A program made the position numbers and the translations under genes. Of a DNA stretch of 64,000 nt, positions 13,014 to 25,117 are shown in pieces (within the stretch, counting starts at the first letter, position 1; each line of letters starts with the position of its first letter). The stretch is taken from assembly GCA_014529385.2 (NCBI GenBank), contig CM043964.1, positions 5,289,997 through 5,353,996 on the forward strand. The letters are read 5' to 3'. This DNA is from Adiantum capillus-veneris. Taxonomy: Eukaryota > Streptophyta > Polypodiopsida > Polypodiales > Pteridaceae. The notes under the pieces were generated by a model. That model was given only the letters and a program-made list of their open reading frames with translations, did not search any database and was not told where the DNA came from.

Positions 13014-14306
13014 TTAAAGCCGATACTTATAATAGAGAAGCCCATCTTCAAGTGAATAATCCTTGATTCTGTCTTTCTCTTTCTCTTTTAGGTCCTGTTG
13101 ATTAATAACCTGTAGAAATTTTTGATAATCCTCATCTTCTGGGGAAGCTTCCTTAACCTTATTTAGGATTGGATTGTCGACTGTGAAAATAGCCCCAAGA
13201 AAAACCTTACGGCTAAGAGCATTAGCAACCACGTTCTCTTTCCCTGGTTTATATTTTATTTTCAAAATCATATTCCTGTAAGAGTTCTATCCATCTTCTC
13301 TGCCTCATGTTGAGTGTTTCTTATGAAAAAATCCATTTTAGACTCTGATGATCAGTGATTAACTGGAACTTTCCTCCTAGAAGATAGTGCCTCCAGAGTT
13401 TCAGAGCATGAATGCCAGCTAGGAGTTCTAGATCATGAGTTGGATAATTCATCTCGTGGATTATTAATTTTTGAGAAGTAAAGGCGATTGGTCTGCCATC
13501 TTGGTTTAAGACTCCTCCTATAGCAAGAGCGCTGGCATCTGTTACTACTTCAAACTCTTGAGTGAAGTCAGGAAGTTTGAGTATAGGGGCATTTTGTTTT
13601 AGTTTGAGGAAATAGTCCTCATGTTCTTTTTCCCATGTAAGTTTGGTTGTCTTTTTAAGTAGCTGTGTCAAGGGTGCGGCGATGACTGCATAATCTTTGA
13701 CGAAGATTCTATACCATCCTTTAATGCCCAAGAATCCTCGAATCTCACTAACCATCTTGGGTTGTGGCCAATTTATCATGTCTTCAATCTTTGCGGGGTC
13801 TACTGAGATTCCTTCAGGGTTTATTATAAATCCAAGATAACTAACTTCGGGTGTGAAAAACACACAGTTACTCATCTTAGCATATAACTGATGTTGGCGT
13901 AGAAGATGAAGGCCTTCATGCTCTTTTTCATCTTTGGATATACCAAGATATCGTCGAAAAATACCAACACAAAATCATCCAGATATTCTCTGAATATATC
14001 CTGCATGAGACGGTTGAAAGTGGTCGGAGCAATCGTAAGACCAAAAGGCATCACGATGAACTCAAAATGCCCATACCGGTTGTTGAATGCAATTTTGTAA
14101 ATATCTACCTCTTTAATCCGGATTTGATGGTAACCTGATCTGAGATCAATTTTTGTGAATACCTTGGCTCTATGTAATCTATCAAGTAATTCATCGATGC
14201 GAGGAATAGGATACTTATTCTTTACTGATACTTGGTTAAGTCCCCTATAATCAATGCAGAGACGTAAAGTTCCTTCCTTCTTCTTTTGGAATAGAACAGG
14301 CGCTCC
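13014..14306 (-). pseudogene. RT and RNase H part of E pol
   Basis: Minus-strand frames 14306-13872, 13875-13321 and 13271-13014. The RT catalytic motif is intact as FFDDILVY (about 13950), with [10 protein letters not shown] upstream and SYLGFIINPEGI downstream. RNase H begins at FEVVTDASALAIGGVL (about 13560) and includes the late motifs KPGKENVVANALSRK (about 13240). Premature stops and frame changes near 13872 and 13320 break the gene. It converts element RNA into DNA in active relatives. Confidence 0.88.
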
Positions 14307-15174
14307 CTAGGATGAAATGCTTGGTTTTATGAATCCTTGTTCAATAAGCTGACGAAGCTGTTCTTTTAATTTAATAGCTTCAAGGAGAGACATTTTGTAG
14401 GGTCTTTTTGAAATTGGTTCACTACCTGGAAAGGTTTCTATTTCATGGTCTATGTCCCTTGGAGGAGATAAATTTGAGAGATTTTCCGGAAATATATCCG
14501 AAAATTCCTTAAGCCATTCCGGAGTTGTGTTGTCCCTTGAATCATCAGCTTTATTAAGTTTTACTACAAAGATCTGTTGCCCCTTGTGTAACCCCTTTAG
14601 AAGTCGACTAGCCTTAACTAAACAAGCGTTAGGCTTCCCATTTGATCCTTGTACTAGCGTTTCTTCACCTAAGTGATTTTTGAAGGATAGGTTCCCTTGA
14701 GAACAGTGAATATGGGCTTGTTTTTTGATTAACCAATCCATTTTTAGAATACCTTCATAGATTCCTACTGGTAGAGTGCGAAAGTAAGATGAAGTAAGGG
14801 TTCCTCCTAGTTCAAACTCAACTTCCCCGGCTGTAAATTGAGATAGAACCTCTTTCCCATTTGCTAGTTCTACCACTAATTTCTTGGTGAGATATTGGTT
14901 CAATTTAAGTTTTCTTAAACATTTAGGGGAGAGAAAAGAGTGTGTGCTTCCACAATCTATAAGTAATTCACAACTTTCACCTTCTCTGTTTGCAGTGGCT
15001 TGGATGACAGCATACTATTGCCGAGCTCCAGAGTTATTAATGGCGGCAAAAAGAGTAGCTCTTTCGTCTTCCTCGTCCAGCAAGGTTGGCTCTCCTACTG
15101 CAGCATAAGCTCTGGCTCCTCTACCTCTTCCTCTGCCTCGTCCTCTACCTCTTTGATTATTGGTGGAAAAAGCC
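14307..15174 (-). pseudogene. Gag end, protease and start of RT of element E
   Basis: In one minus-strand frame: a residual gag tail rich in Arg-Gly repeats (15159-15110), a TAG at 15017-15015 (CAG to TAG would restore a Gln), then an aspartic protease with LLIDCGSTHSF as active site (about 14965) and ILKMDWL flap-end motif (about 14745), then a connector and the RT start, PISKRPYKMS (about 14400). A TAG at 14309-14307 stands where relatives have Trp before GAPVLF. Gag N-terminal domains are absent because a deletion joins the LTR to gag at about 15170. Confidence 0.85.
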
Positions 15175-18100
15175 ATCACCCATAGTCCAGGCACCCATAC
15201 GCCAACCGGTTGCCCATACAACAGGGCGGTTCCTCTAGGATAAACTTGATATCCTAAGTAATATCCACAAGCACAAACAAAGCACGGGTAAAGACTCCAC
15301 GTGCGGTGAGGAAACCGACTCATCCATGGCGGAATCGCCATCATTACTCATTACCTGGAGTAAAATATTCTAAGGAATCAGAGGTGTCTTGAGACAAGCT
15401 GTCTTAAGGATGGTCAGATATTTCTTTCCTAGGTCAATCAGTCATAACCCAATAGTTTCTTTCCTATTTACAATCATTGCTCGTTGGTTTCTTAGAAGTT
15501 ACCTTCCATTTACAGCCAGTTTATCCTTCCTAACCCTTATGTATGCAATGCTAACTTAGAAATGAACTTTCAAAGACTTAAGCGAACAACATAGAAATCC
15601 ACCTGGGACTGGTCGTCCATGTGTTGCTGTGTTGGTGCCTGCGGACTTTCCTCTGTAGGCCTATGACTAGGCCCAGCCTCATGGTCATGAGTGGCTTTAT
15701 TTCTTTTGTTGCTAATATCATCTTCCTCGGTAAGAGGATTTCCTCTTCCTCTTTCTCTTTTCTTCCTTTTTAATGGATTAGAAGATTAATTTAATGATCT
15801 CTTTTCTTCCTTTTTTACCCAAAAATAAGGATTTTTGGAATAGGTATCCTTGATGGTTATTGAATAAGATATTTTTCCTGTACTTCCTTGTACTATTAGT
15901 ATTCTCCCATAATTATCATGTAATTATGAGAACTATTTTACTGGATTTCTCCTTAGTCCATATTCCAAAAATATTCTATTTTTTTGGCCTTAGTAAATTG
16001 TAAGCTACCTTTCTGTTAGTGGATTACTTACCCTAGATGTAATTTGATATGTTATATCTTTAAGAATTTTCTGATTAACTCATAAAATTGATTTATAACT
16101 TTTCCCTTCTATAATTATGGTCTACATTAGGCAAACTTTGCCGACAGTAATTTGTTATAGCAATTATTTAGGCTAAGGTAATTTTCTCAACCTTCAATAG
16201 TGATTTTTGACCTCAAGTATTTATTGCATAATTATATAAATTCATTTACTAATTTCCTTTCTCTATTTTATACACAAAATCGGCTACTTTTAATAGTATA
16301 TAAATTAATTATCTGAAGTTAAGATAATTATCACGAATTCCATAAGATGTGATTTACCTCTGATAATTATCTCAAAGAATTTGGGATTAGTTTGCTATTT
16401 TTTCCCTTTTGTTTTCACCTAAAAATAGTGTAATTCTGTTGCGATAATCAGTTAGACTAATTATCTAAAGTTAAGATAATTATGAAGGGTTTCATAAGAT
16501 ATGGTTTACCTCTGATAATTATCTCAAATCATTTTGGATTAGTTTGCTATTTTTTCCGTTTTATTTTCTCCTACAAACAAAGTAATTCTGTTAAGATAAT
16601 TGAGTGAGCTAATTATCTAAGATTAAGATAATTATCATGGGTTTCCTAACATGTGGTTTAGCTCTAATAATTATCTCAAAGCATTTTGGATCAATTTTCT
16701 ATTTCTCCCCTTTTAATTTCTACTAAAAACAATGTAATTATGCTGAGATAATTAAGTGAGCTAATTATCTGAGGTTAAGATAATTATCACGGGTTTCATC
16801 AGATGTGATTTACCTCTGCTAATTATATCAAAGCATTTTGGATCAATTTGCTATTTTTCCCCGTTTAATTTTTCCTAAAAACATTGTAATTATATTGAGA
16901 TAGTTAGTTAAGCTAATTATCTGAAATTAAAATAATTATGACAGGTTTCATAAGATGTGATCTACCTCTGTTAAGTATCTAAAAGCATTTTGGATCAATT
17001 TTCTATTTTCTCCCTTTTAATTTCTCCTAAAATCGGTGTAATTATACAGAGATAATTAGGTAAACTCGTTATCTGAGGTAAAGATAATTACCATGAGTTT
17101 AAAAAGATGTGCTTTACCTCTGATAATTATCTCAAAGCATTTTGGATCAATTTCTTATTTTCCCCCTTTTAATTTTCCCTAAAAACAGTGTAATTCTGGT
17201 GAGATAATCAATTAAACTAATTTTCTGAGGTTAAGATAGTTATAATGGGTTTTATAAAATGTGATTTACCTATGATAATCATCCCAAAGCATTTTGGATC
17301 AATTTGCTATTTTCCCCCTTTTAATTTCTCCCAAAAATAATGTAATTATGCTAAGATAACTAGGTAAACTAATTATCTGAGATAAAGATAATTATCGCAG
17401 GTTCCCTAGGATGTGATTTACCTCTGATAAATATCTCAAAGCATTTTGGATGAGTTTGATTATTTCTCCCTTTACGTTTCTCTGAAAAATAGTGTAATTC
17501 TGCTTAAATAAGTATGAAAATTACTAAAAAAATTACAAGATAATTTTCCTAGCATAATGACAGTCAAATACAGCTCTGATAATTATCTCATCTTAATCTA
17601 AACTTAATTAGTATAATTATCATTAATTTATGGTTAAAATGAGTAATTTCAGCTCTAATATGATATAATAATTAATTAGCTTAGTACCCCTAAGTTTAAT
17701 CACAATAATCAGCAGAGAATTTTGAATTAAGAGAGGATTTTTTAGTATACATAGGTTTAATCTTCAATTAATTAAGAGAGGATTTTTTAGTATACATAGG
17801 TTTAATCTTCAATTAATTAAGAAATTTGTAAATAGGTTAACCTAGCCTTGCTAATTAAGAAAGGTTAGTGCTAATTACCGTTGATTAACCAACTAGAGCT
17901 TTGCTCTCTAGTGATTTCTGCATAGAGGTCTCTCTAGATGAGAGACAATGTACCAAGTCTCGGAGTGTAAGTTATTGTGATGGAAGGGGGTCTTTTTATA
18001 GTTTTTCTAGGGCCCTGGGTTGTTCTTGGCAGGTTTTGGCACCTCAAGCAAGACCCCAGCTTCCATGTAGCCCCACCTGCTGCTAAAACTGTCCTGGGAA

Positions 18101-18473
18101 GGTTCCCCACAGCTCCACACAGTCCCCTCAGCTTCCAGAATCGATTTGACTAATTTCACGGATTTTTAATGATGAAAATTGGAAATATCAATAATTTCTA
18201 GAATCTTAGGATAAGAAAGCCTTTGTTAATAATTATTACTGAAACCATCCAGTTTTACGTAACTAATTGAATTCCTAGTGTAACCTTTCAGGGCCCGTAA
18301 CTTTTCCAGATTTTATCGGAATCTGATTCTGGAAAATATTAACCAAAGTACAGCTCTGGTTATGATTCCAAAAATACCAATATCAACCATGATTGAATCA
18401 TTCTACAGTGTTTTCAAGTTAAATTTACAGGCTTTGTATAATTTCTAAGGTTTCAGAAATTGAAAACCTTACA
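15170..18473 (-). repeat. Right (5') LTR of element E, truncated
   Basis: It aligns with 7970-11703 of the left LTR but lacks the last roughly 680 bp (the equivalent of 7289-7969). It holds about 8 units of the 152 bp array against 11 on the left, and a 45 bp tandem duplication at about 17727-17816 not seen on the left. It ends AACCTTACA at 18473, followed by the TSD. Confidence 0.9.
16300..17510. repeat. About 152 bp tandem array in E right LTR, about 8 units
   Basis: Marker positions near 16312, 16464, 16617, 16768, 16920, 17072, 17225 and 17377, step 152-153 bp. Same unit as at 9125-10790. Confidence 0.92.
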
Positions 18474-20055
18474 TCTCACTCCCACTTCCCTGGCCTAGCC
18501 GCACATGTCCACCTCGCTGAGAATCTGCAACCACCTTTGCCTTCAAACTAGCATATCTCTCTCTACATAGCTCCGTTCAACATGCCGTCTGGACCGTCAT
18601 GGAAAGCACAATGGAGACCACATTCTATCACAAAACATTGACATCTCGGCCATAGAAGGCCATCACCCTGCTTAGCACTTTGCAGCTTTCCATAGCTACT
18701 GGGTTGCCCAGGGACTCCATACCTGCTTTAGCCTTCTGCACTGCACCTACTTGTAGCCTTTGCTTGGCATAGATCACTTTCCAGCTCGGACCAACTTTGG
18801 TTGCACCATCATTTACCACCCCTCGTTGAACATTTATGGTCAACCACACATAGGCTTATTGCTCTATTAAACTGCACACCCAAAACAAACTCTCTGCACA
18901 CCACAAAGCACCTAACATATGTACAAAACTTGGCATCTGTGACCCGCCACCTTTGCTCATGCGGGTTTCCCAACCCCCTGCATTTCTTCTCATCATCCCC
19001 CTGGGTCAAACACGTACCTGTGGTCATCACCATCCTTCTCTAGAAGCTCCATGTAGTACTCTATCCATGCAAATATCCAATGGTGCACATAGAAGGTAGC
19101 TAGTACACATTCATCGCTCCAAGCCTCTATAGGTCTCCAATCTTCTTCGTATAGAGCAGCATCATGCTCACTATCTTGCTCAACGGCCATACCTGCAATC
19201 CCCTCCCAACCATAAGAGAAGGTACCTCCTCCAAAGACTCCTCTAGCTGGAAAATGACCTATTGCATTGCCGCTTCCATCAACATGTCCATCAATAATGA
19301 GTTGTAGACCTTCGTTATCATTTTCTCCATTTCCCTAGCTTGTTCTTCTTCTTCATGCACAACTGGCTGCACCTGTTCTTCATCCAAAGGTTCTTCAATT
19401 AGCTTTGCACTCCACCCCAAGCTTTCAACATCTTCAACCACTGCATCTTCAAGATCATCCACATAGGTAGAACCATATGGCTCAACCATCACGTCTTGTA
19501 GACCCACTTCATCTTCATGTTCTTTAAGAACATGCCCTGCCTCTTCCTCTCCAAATAGGGAATAAAGAGGATCATCCTCTACCACATCATCCTATAGCAT
19601 AGCCTCAACAGAACCTTCCTTCTCATTCTGTTCAGCCCTACCATCATCTACCTTCACCAAGCTCAAACATGGGCCTGCTTTACCATCCTCATAGGGTAGA
19701 CTAGTAGCTACTACTCCATCTCTTTGCTCCTCTTGCACGATCATAGCAGATTTTCCCCTCTTGGCCAAGCTTCATACCTGTTGTACCACCATGGCATACT
19801 CCACAGCTACCTTTATAAGCATCATCATCAGCACAGTATTGCCTAGTACCTTCATCTCCATGTCCTCCTCTCCATGCTTGGACACTTTCACTTGCTCTTC
19901 ATTCACATTGCCTACCAACAAATCTTCATGCACAACATTAGACAGCTTCACCCTTACCCTCTCAGCTTCATCGGGCTCCGTTTGCTCGCCATAGGACTCA
20001 TCCTCCAAGCTATCCTCTTTACTTATCTCCCAAAAGATGGACCTTGCACCATCAT

Positions 20056-20532
20056 TGCTGCAGACGGGAGCGTGGAAGGCTTGCAAAATACGTAAAATAA
20101 CACACTATAGACAATAAAGCGATAGATCTTCATACCTGACGCATCCACGAGCGCATAATCGATGATATACGCAGACAGAGAGAGATAGAGAGCGGGAGAG
20201 AGTGAAAGAACGTGTGTAGGCGCACCTCCTAGAGCGGAGTGCTACGCCGACACGGCAAGAGAGATGGGAGGAGAGAGAGAAAGGACACAAGCACTGGGTG
20301 CAATCTCCCCCGTGCAGCGTGACCATTTCCCTCTTGCACGTATTTAATTTTAGATTCTGGAATGGTCAAAGTGAGTACCAAACTGGACGGGGTCATAAAT
20401 GGCCAAAAAACTCATAAAGAGCACTTGAATAATAAAATGTACATGATATACAAATCCATTCGCTAGGCCAAGCTTGGTCTAGTCTTTTCCACCTGTCAGC
20501 TAACAGTAATAATAAAATGTGAATCTATAATA
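20056..20532 (-). repeat. C left (3') LTR
   Basis: On the plus strand TGCTGCAGACGGG to TCTATAATA. The minus-strand start is TATTATAG where the other copy has TGTTATAG. It is preceded (minus) by the purine-biased GTCCGAGTGTGAGCAC. Confidence 0.85.
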
Positions 20533-20972
20533 GTGCTCACACTCGGACGCCGAAGCACCAAATGATTTAGCAACCTCTATCTCTATGGTGCTTCTCTCTC
20601 TCGCTTTGTGTTCTCGAAACGGCATGAGGTGCAGAGCATCTGACATAGTTGGCAGGCTTGGGGAAGCTCAGTATAATAGACTGCAAGAGAACCATGTAAG
20701 CATCTCCATCCCTAAGTGAAGATGTAGTCAAGGGCCTACTGGTACTCAGAGCACGCCAGTGCACAGATTTCGTCTTCCATGGTTGAATTCCTTGAAGATC
20801 GTTTGAATGGAAGAAAGGTGCATAATCCATGATGCTAAATGTGCATAGATGGCAGGGTCAGAGATCGTGGGCACACACTCAGTGGTTGCAGTCCATGATC
20901 ATCTGCATGTTGGAGGGAGAGAGAGAAAAGAGATAGGCAGATGCAAGGTGGTGAGCCAGAGATATTGAGACT

Positions 20973-20973
<1 letters not shown>

Positions 20974-21010
<37 letters not shown>
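20974..21010. repeat. (GT)n microsatellite
   Basis: About 18 GT units inside element C. Confidence 0.97.
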
Positions 21011-21011
<1 letters not shown>

Positions 21012-21440
21012 AGTTTGGTGGTTGGTCAAGCAAAAAGGTGGCTGCTAGTGGACAGGCAGGAAGAAAGTGTGTGAGAGATAAGGTTCAGTTGTCGCAGAAG
21101 TAATGGGTGGTAAGGAGAGAGTAAGAGAGAGTTCGATTGCGCCTGTGTGTGTGATTAGAAGGGGGTTGGTGGGTGAAGAGGTGTGGTTGGCGCAGCTCAA
21201 TAGAGCGAGAGGGAGACAGATACAGTTGTGCTTGTCGCAAAGATTGCATGTGATCCAGGTTGACTGGCCTCCAGTAGTTGGAACCAAAAAGTAAAAATGA
21301 TTGTGTGGTTGAGGGTAGGCGCCTCCATGCAGGCACACACAGTTCTGAGTAACCAGGGTAGTTTGGGCGCCACAAGATGAGAGAAAAGGCGAGATTGGAT
21401 GGGCTGGCGACTAACTGTTGGGTTGGCACGCCATGCAAGC

Positions 21441-21911
21441 AATTGAGAGAGTATGAGATTATTGAGGTTGAGATTTGAGAGGGAGTTCGAGAGTGTTGGC
21501 GGCGGATCCAAAAACCGGTGTGTGTGTGTGGTGTGTGGAAGGTTCGGCAGCAGGTAGGTTAGAGAGAGGAAGGGACTAGTCTTGGTTGGTGATTATCAGA
21601 AGGGGGGAGAGTGAGGCATGTGTTGCAAGCCTGCGAGCGACGCCTCTATTGTGTCGGGCAATTGGTTGCGGGTGAATTGAGAGAGTATGAGATTATTGAG
21701 GTTGAGATTTGAGAGGGAGTTCGAGAGTGTTGGCGGCGGATCCAAAAACCGGTGTGTGTGTGTGGTGTGTGGAAGGTTCGGCAGCAGGTAGGTTAGAGAG
21801 AGGAAGGGACTAGTCTTGGTTGGTGATTATCAGAAGGGGGAGAGTGAGGCACTGTGTTGCAAGCCTGCGAGCGGACGCCTCTATTGTGTCCGGGCAATTG
21901 GTTGCGGGTGA
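21441..21911. repeat. Tandem duplication of about 235 bp in element C
   Basis: 21441-21674 and 21675-21911 each begin AATTGAGAGAGTATGAG and end GGTTGCGGGTGA. The differences I can find are only single-base insertions or deletions. Confidence 0.93.
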
Positions 21912-22144
21912 TGCCATGTCGGCAGCCATGAGAGGAAGAGAGAGTGCGAGGGTCGCCATCAGTTTTGCCTCGATGGTGTTGCTGGTCACGAATGCAGCAA
22001 ACATTTTTTATATATTTTTTATGACGACATGTACGCTCATGTGACTACATCGACTATGCGTGCTCCGCATGATGACGCACTGCTCGCACCCACGACTACT
22101 TGCCTTGGGGAAGGGCTAGAAAGGTGAATAAAAAGAAGTTGTAC

Positions 22145-22252
22145 CTGCATCACGCGAGTAGCACTGTCGAGTTTGGAGACAATGGCACGAAGCCTCTCCC
22201 GCATAGCACCCAATTCTTTGAGCTGGATACGGAGTTCTTCAAGCTGTCCCAA
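22145..22252 (-). other. Possible captured exon in element C
   Basis: A minus-strand reading of about 36 residues (MGQLEELRIQLKELGAM onwards to RVMQ) is helical and charged, and is followed by CAG/GTACAA, a plausible splice donor at about 22145. A second coding-like minus frame lies at 22004-21810. Neither resembles a retroelement protein and I cannot name a parent gene. Chance ORFs remain possible. Confidence 0.25.
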
Positions 22253-22668
22253 AAAGAGACTTCTCTCTTCTTCTTACAATCTCAATCAAGCCCCTAATCG
22301 GGATGGTCTTGATTTTAAGTCATCGCAGCCTACAAAATCTCATTCTACTCTCCAATTACTTCTCCTACTACTCTTCTTCGTCGTCTACTATACAGATCCT
22401 ATGACAATATTTATCGTGCTTATTAATATATATATACACGTTAATATTGTGTAAACTTTGCTCATAGTATAAACTTGTCATTCCTATTGTCTGATTCAGA
22501 TATCTTCCACTAATTACGAATTAATAAGGAATTAATGCCAGATTTTTATAAAAACATAAAAAATAATGTAAAACAAGGACATAGAATTATAAATTTTGAA
22601 AATCAAAAGGAAACGAGAGCACTTAGCATTTGGTTATCCGAATCTGCAATCTTGGGAATGTAGCCTCA

Positions 22669-22680
22669 GCTCTGATACCA
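22669..22680 (-). promoter_or_regulatory. Primer binding site of element C (tRNA-iMet)
   Basis: Minus-strand TGGTATCAGAGC, one base inside the 5' LTR end at 22682. Confidence 0.9.
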
Positions 22681-22681
22681 T

Positions 22682-23163
22682 TGCTACAGACGGGAGCGCA
22701 GAAGGCCTACAAAATACGTAAAATAACACACTACAGACAATAAAGCGATAGATCTGCATACCTGACGCATCCACGAGCACATAATCGACGATATACGTGG
22801 ACAGAGAGAGATAGAGAGCGGGAGAGAGTGAAAGAACGTGTGTAGGCTCACCTCCTAGAGCGGAGTTCTACGCCGACACGGCGGGAGAGGTGGGAGGAGA
22901 GAAGAGAAGAAGACACAAGCACTGGGTGCAATCTCCCCCCGTGCAAGAGTGACCATTTCCCTCTTGCACGTATTTAATTTATAGATTCTTGAATGCTCAA
23001 AGTGAGTACAAACTGGTCGGCCGGTCATAAATGGCCAAACTCATAAAAGAGCACTTGAATAATAAAATGTACATGATATACAAATCCATTTGCATAGGCC
23101 AAGCTTGGTCTAGTCTTTTCCACCTGTCAGCTGCAGTAATAATAAAATGTCAATTCTATAACA
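22682..23163 (-). repeat. C right (5') LTR
   Basis: 482 bp. Minus-strand start TGTTATAG, end CTGTAGCA. Similar to 20056-20532 along its full length. Confidence 0.92.
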
Positions 23164-24315
23164 ATCATCATCATCACCATAGGCTGATTGCCATAGGATG
23201 TGGACTCATCCTCCAAGCTATCCTCTTAACATATCTCCCAAAATATGGAGCTTGCACCATCATCGTCATCACCATAGGCTGATCAGCATCATCATCCTCT
23301 TGCTGCTCCAAAAAAACTAGGCCACTGTCTTGGTTTTTCACACTCTCTTCCTCTTCCTTCAAGTCCTTTGCATCTGCAAATTGGCTATCATCTACTATGC
23401 TCTCATACGAGGATTTAAAAAGAACAATCTTTAGTTCCCCTTTAGGTTGCACTTGGCTCCTGGCATCAGCCACTTTCTCCACACATAGGTTCTCCTTAAC
23501 ACAAAGCTTATCTTCGCTAATAAGCTCTGCTTCCATTGGCACTAGACCTTCACAAATAGGAAACTCCAAAGGCACATATGACCATCGGCCTTACCTCAAC
23601 AGGCTCTGCATTTTGAACTCGTGGAACCATCTTCGGTTGAACCATCAAACACACTGCCGCCATAACAGGCACATAATCCTCGGGCTTCAACAAGCCGAAC
23701 TCCAGCTTTCTTTTTACCTTTATACTCTTTATCTTGGCCAAATAGACCATCCCTTCATAGTTATCGACATCGAACTCCACCTTTTCTATGATTCTTGGAT
23801 GCAGGCAATCCAAAAACTTTGACACTTTGAATAGCTCATGGCCATGGCACCCCATAGCTACCTCTAGCTGTCTCCAACATGATTCAAATCACTCAACAAA
23901 AATAGAAAAATCTTGACTTACATCTTGGTGTAACGCCCTTAGCTTTGCGTCGGCTTCCCTGCAGTAATCACCTCTCAAAAACGCTCCAAAAAATGACTTT
24001 GTAACCTCTGCCATGATTCTCGATCACTGCATTTTAAACCATCAAACCACACCTTGGCTCACCCTCGCATCAACAGCGGTACCGTCTGTATCTTTTCTGT
24101 ATCCATCAACATATGCACCGACAACTGCCATAACTCAAAATCTGCTAACCAATCCTGAGGATCTTCAAAACCTGTAAATATGGGGCCAAATCCTCGCTCC
24201 ACCATCTTTGTCAGCTTCAAATTCTTCCACCAAACACTTTGACCCTCATCCAACCGCTTTGTCGGCTAAACATCACTGCTTCCAACCACAAATCGGAGCA
24301 TGAGACAACTCCTCA

Positions 24316-24330
24316 GCAGTGGGTGCACCA
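24316..24330 (-). promoter_or_regulatory. Probable primer binding site of element B
   Basis: Minus-strand TGGTGCACCCACTGC lies about 5 bases inside the 5' LTR. It begins TGG as required to pair with a tRNA CCA end. The tRNA is not identified. Confidence 0.5.
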
Positions 24331-24562
24331 GAAGATGGAGATATGGAATGGGGAACATGGCCAGCACACAAAGGGAGGTTCCTCCTATAGCTCAAGGCAT
24401 ACACAGCACCCCAATCCACTCAATGAGCACATTCGACTCACACAATTCCCAATATTGCACACACGACCAACCACAACTCGACGCACCCGCGCTCGAACAA
24501 ACCATCAATCAATTCACATGCATATAAAGTCCGCAATCTACCATCTACCCTTGCACACAAAC

Positions 24563-24564
<2 letters not shown>

Positions 24565-24609
<45 letters not shown>
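24565..24609. repeat. (CT)n microsatellite
   Basis: About 22 CT units. In the left LTR the equivalent site (about 345-360) has only a few units, so it expanded after B inserted. Confidence 0.95.
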
Positions 24610-24611
<2 letters not shown>

Positions 24612-24980
24612 CTTGCACACACACTCATTGGGGGGGCGTACCCGCCATCACACACACGATACCACACACACCAAAGTAGAGAAAGATAAGGGGAGAAGCA
24701 ATAGCATGACAAAAACGACCATTTTCAATGGGGGGACATCACTCTCTGCTCAAAAAATACCATAGCCGCACTCGGCTTGACAAAATACATAGGGGGAGGC
24801 GCCCTCTTGGCCCTCTGTAGACAACCACTCTTTGTTGGCTCTTTCCCTCAAGGTACACACCCTCTTGCCGAGAGCAAAAAACCCCTAAAATGTATAAAAA
24901 AAACCCTTTATAGGGAGGGAGCATCCAGTTTTGGCATATTTCCTCATTTGACTACACTTGGCAACATGCTTGCAGGGTCT

Positions 24981-25117
<137 letters not shown>

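Larger units (their letters stand above)
7289..18473 (-). mobile_element. Element E: Ty3/gypsy chromovirus with a giant LTR
   Basis: An 11.2 kb insertion in the B LTR flanked by TCTCA (7284-7288 and 18474-18478). The empty site is intact at about 25998 in the right B LTR. The complete left LTR is 7289-11703 (4415 bp). The right LTR is truncated (about 15170-18473). Coding runs on the minus strand in the order gag end, protease, RT, RNase H, integrase, chromodomain. Many in-frame stops make it dead. The 5' LTR end, primer site and N-terminal gag are missing through an internal deletion. Confidence 0.92.
20056..23163 (-). mobile_element. Element C: non-autonomous LTR retrotransposon, 3.1 kb
   Basis: LTRs at 20056-20532 and 22682-23163 (477 and 482 bp) are flanked by ATCAT (20051-20055 and 23164-23168). 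On the minus strand the right LTR is the 5' one and is followed by the tRNA-iMet primer site (22680-22669). The 2.15 kb interior codes for no recognisable retroelement protein. It holds a GT microsatellite, a 234-237 bp tandem duplication and possible exon-like pieces. It depends on another element for mobility. Confidence 0.9.
18809..24335 (-). pseudogene. Gag-like gene of element B, interrupted by element C
   Basis: Coding on the minus strand runs 24253 to 23164 and, after removal of C, 20055 to about 18850. It opens with MDEGQSVWWKNLKL, then a Retrotrans_gag-like domain (FTGFEDPQDWLADFELW) and FLDCLHPRIIEK. Acidic stretches follow (frames 23855-23550, 23575-23174, 20086-19772, 19585-19259, 19190-18993). 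The parallel plus-strand copy in element A (26360-27880) has the same blocks in the same order, which confirms the join across C. Stops and frame changes break it. Gag packages element RNA. No zinc knuckle, protease or pol is seen. Confidence 0.68.

Noticed and set aside
15015-15344. A 109-residue ORF with a Gly-Arg-rich C-terminus as a new small protein
   Set aside because: Its first half is translated LTR and its second half the gag tail of element E. It is a deletion-junction product.
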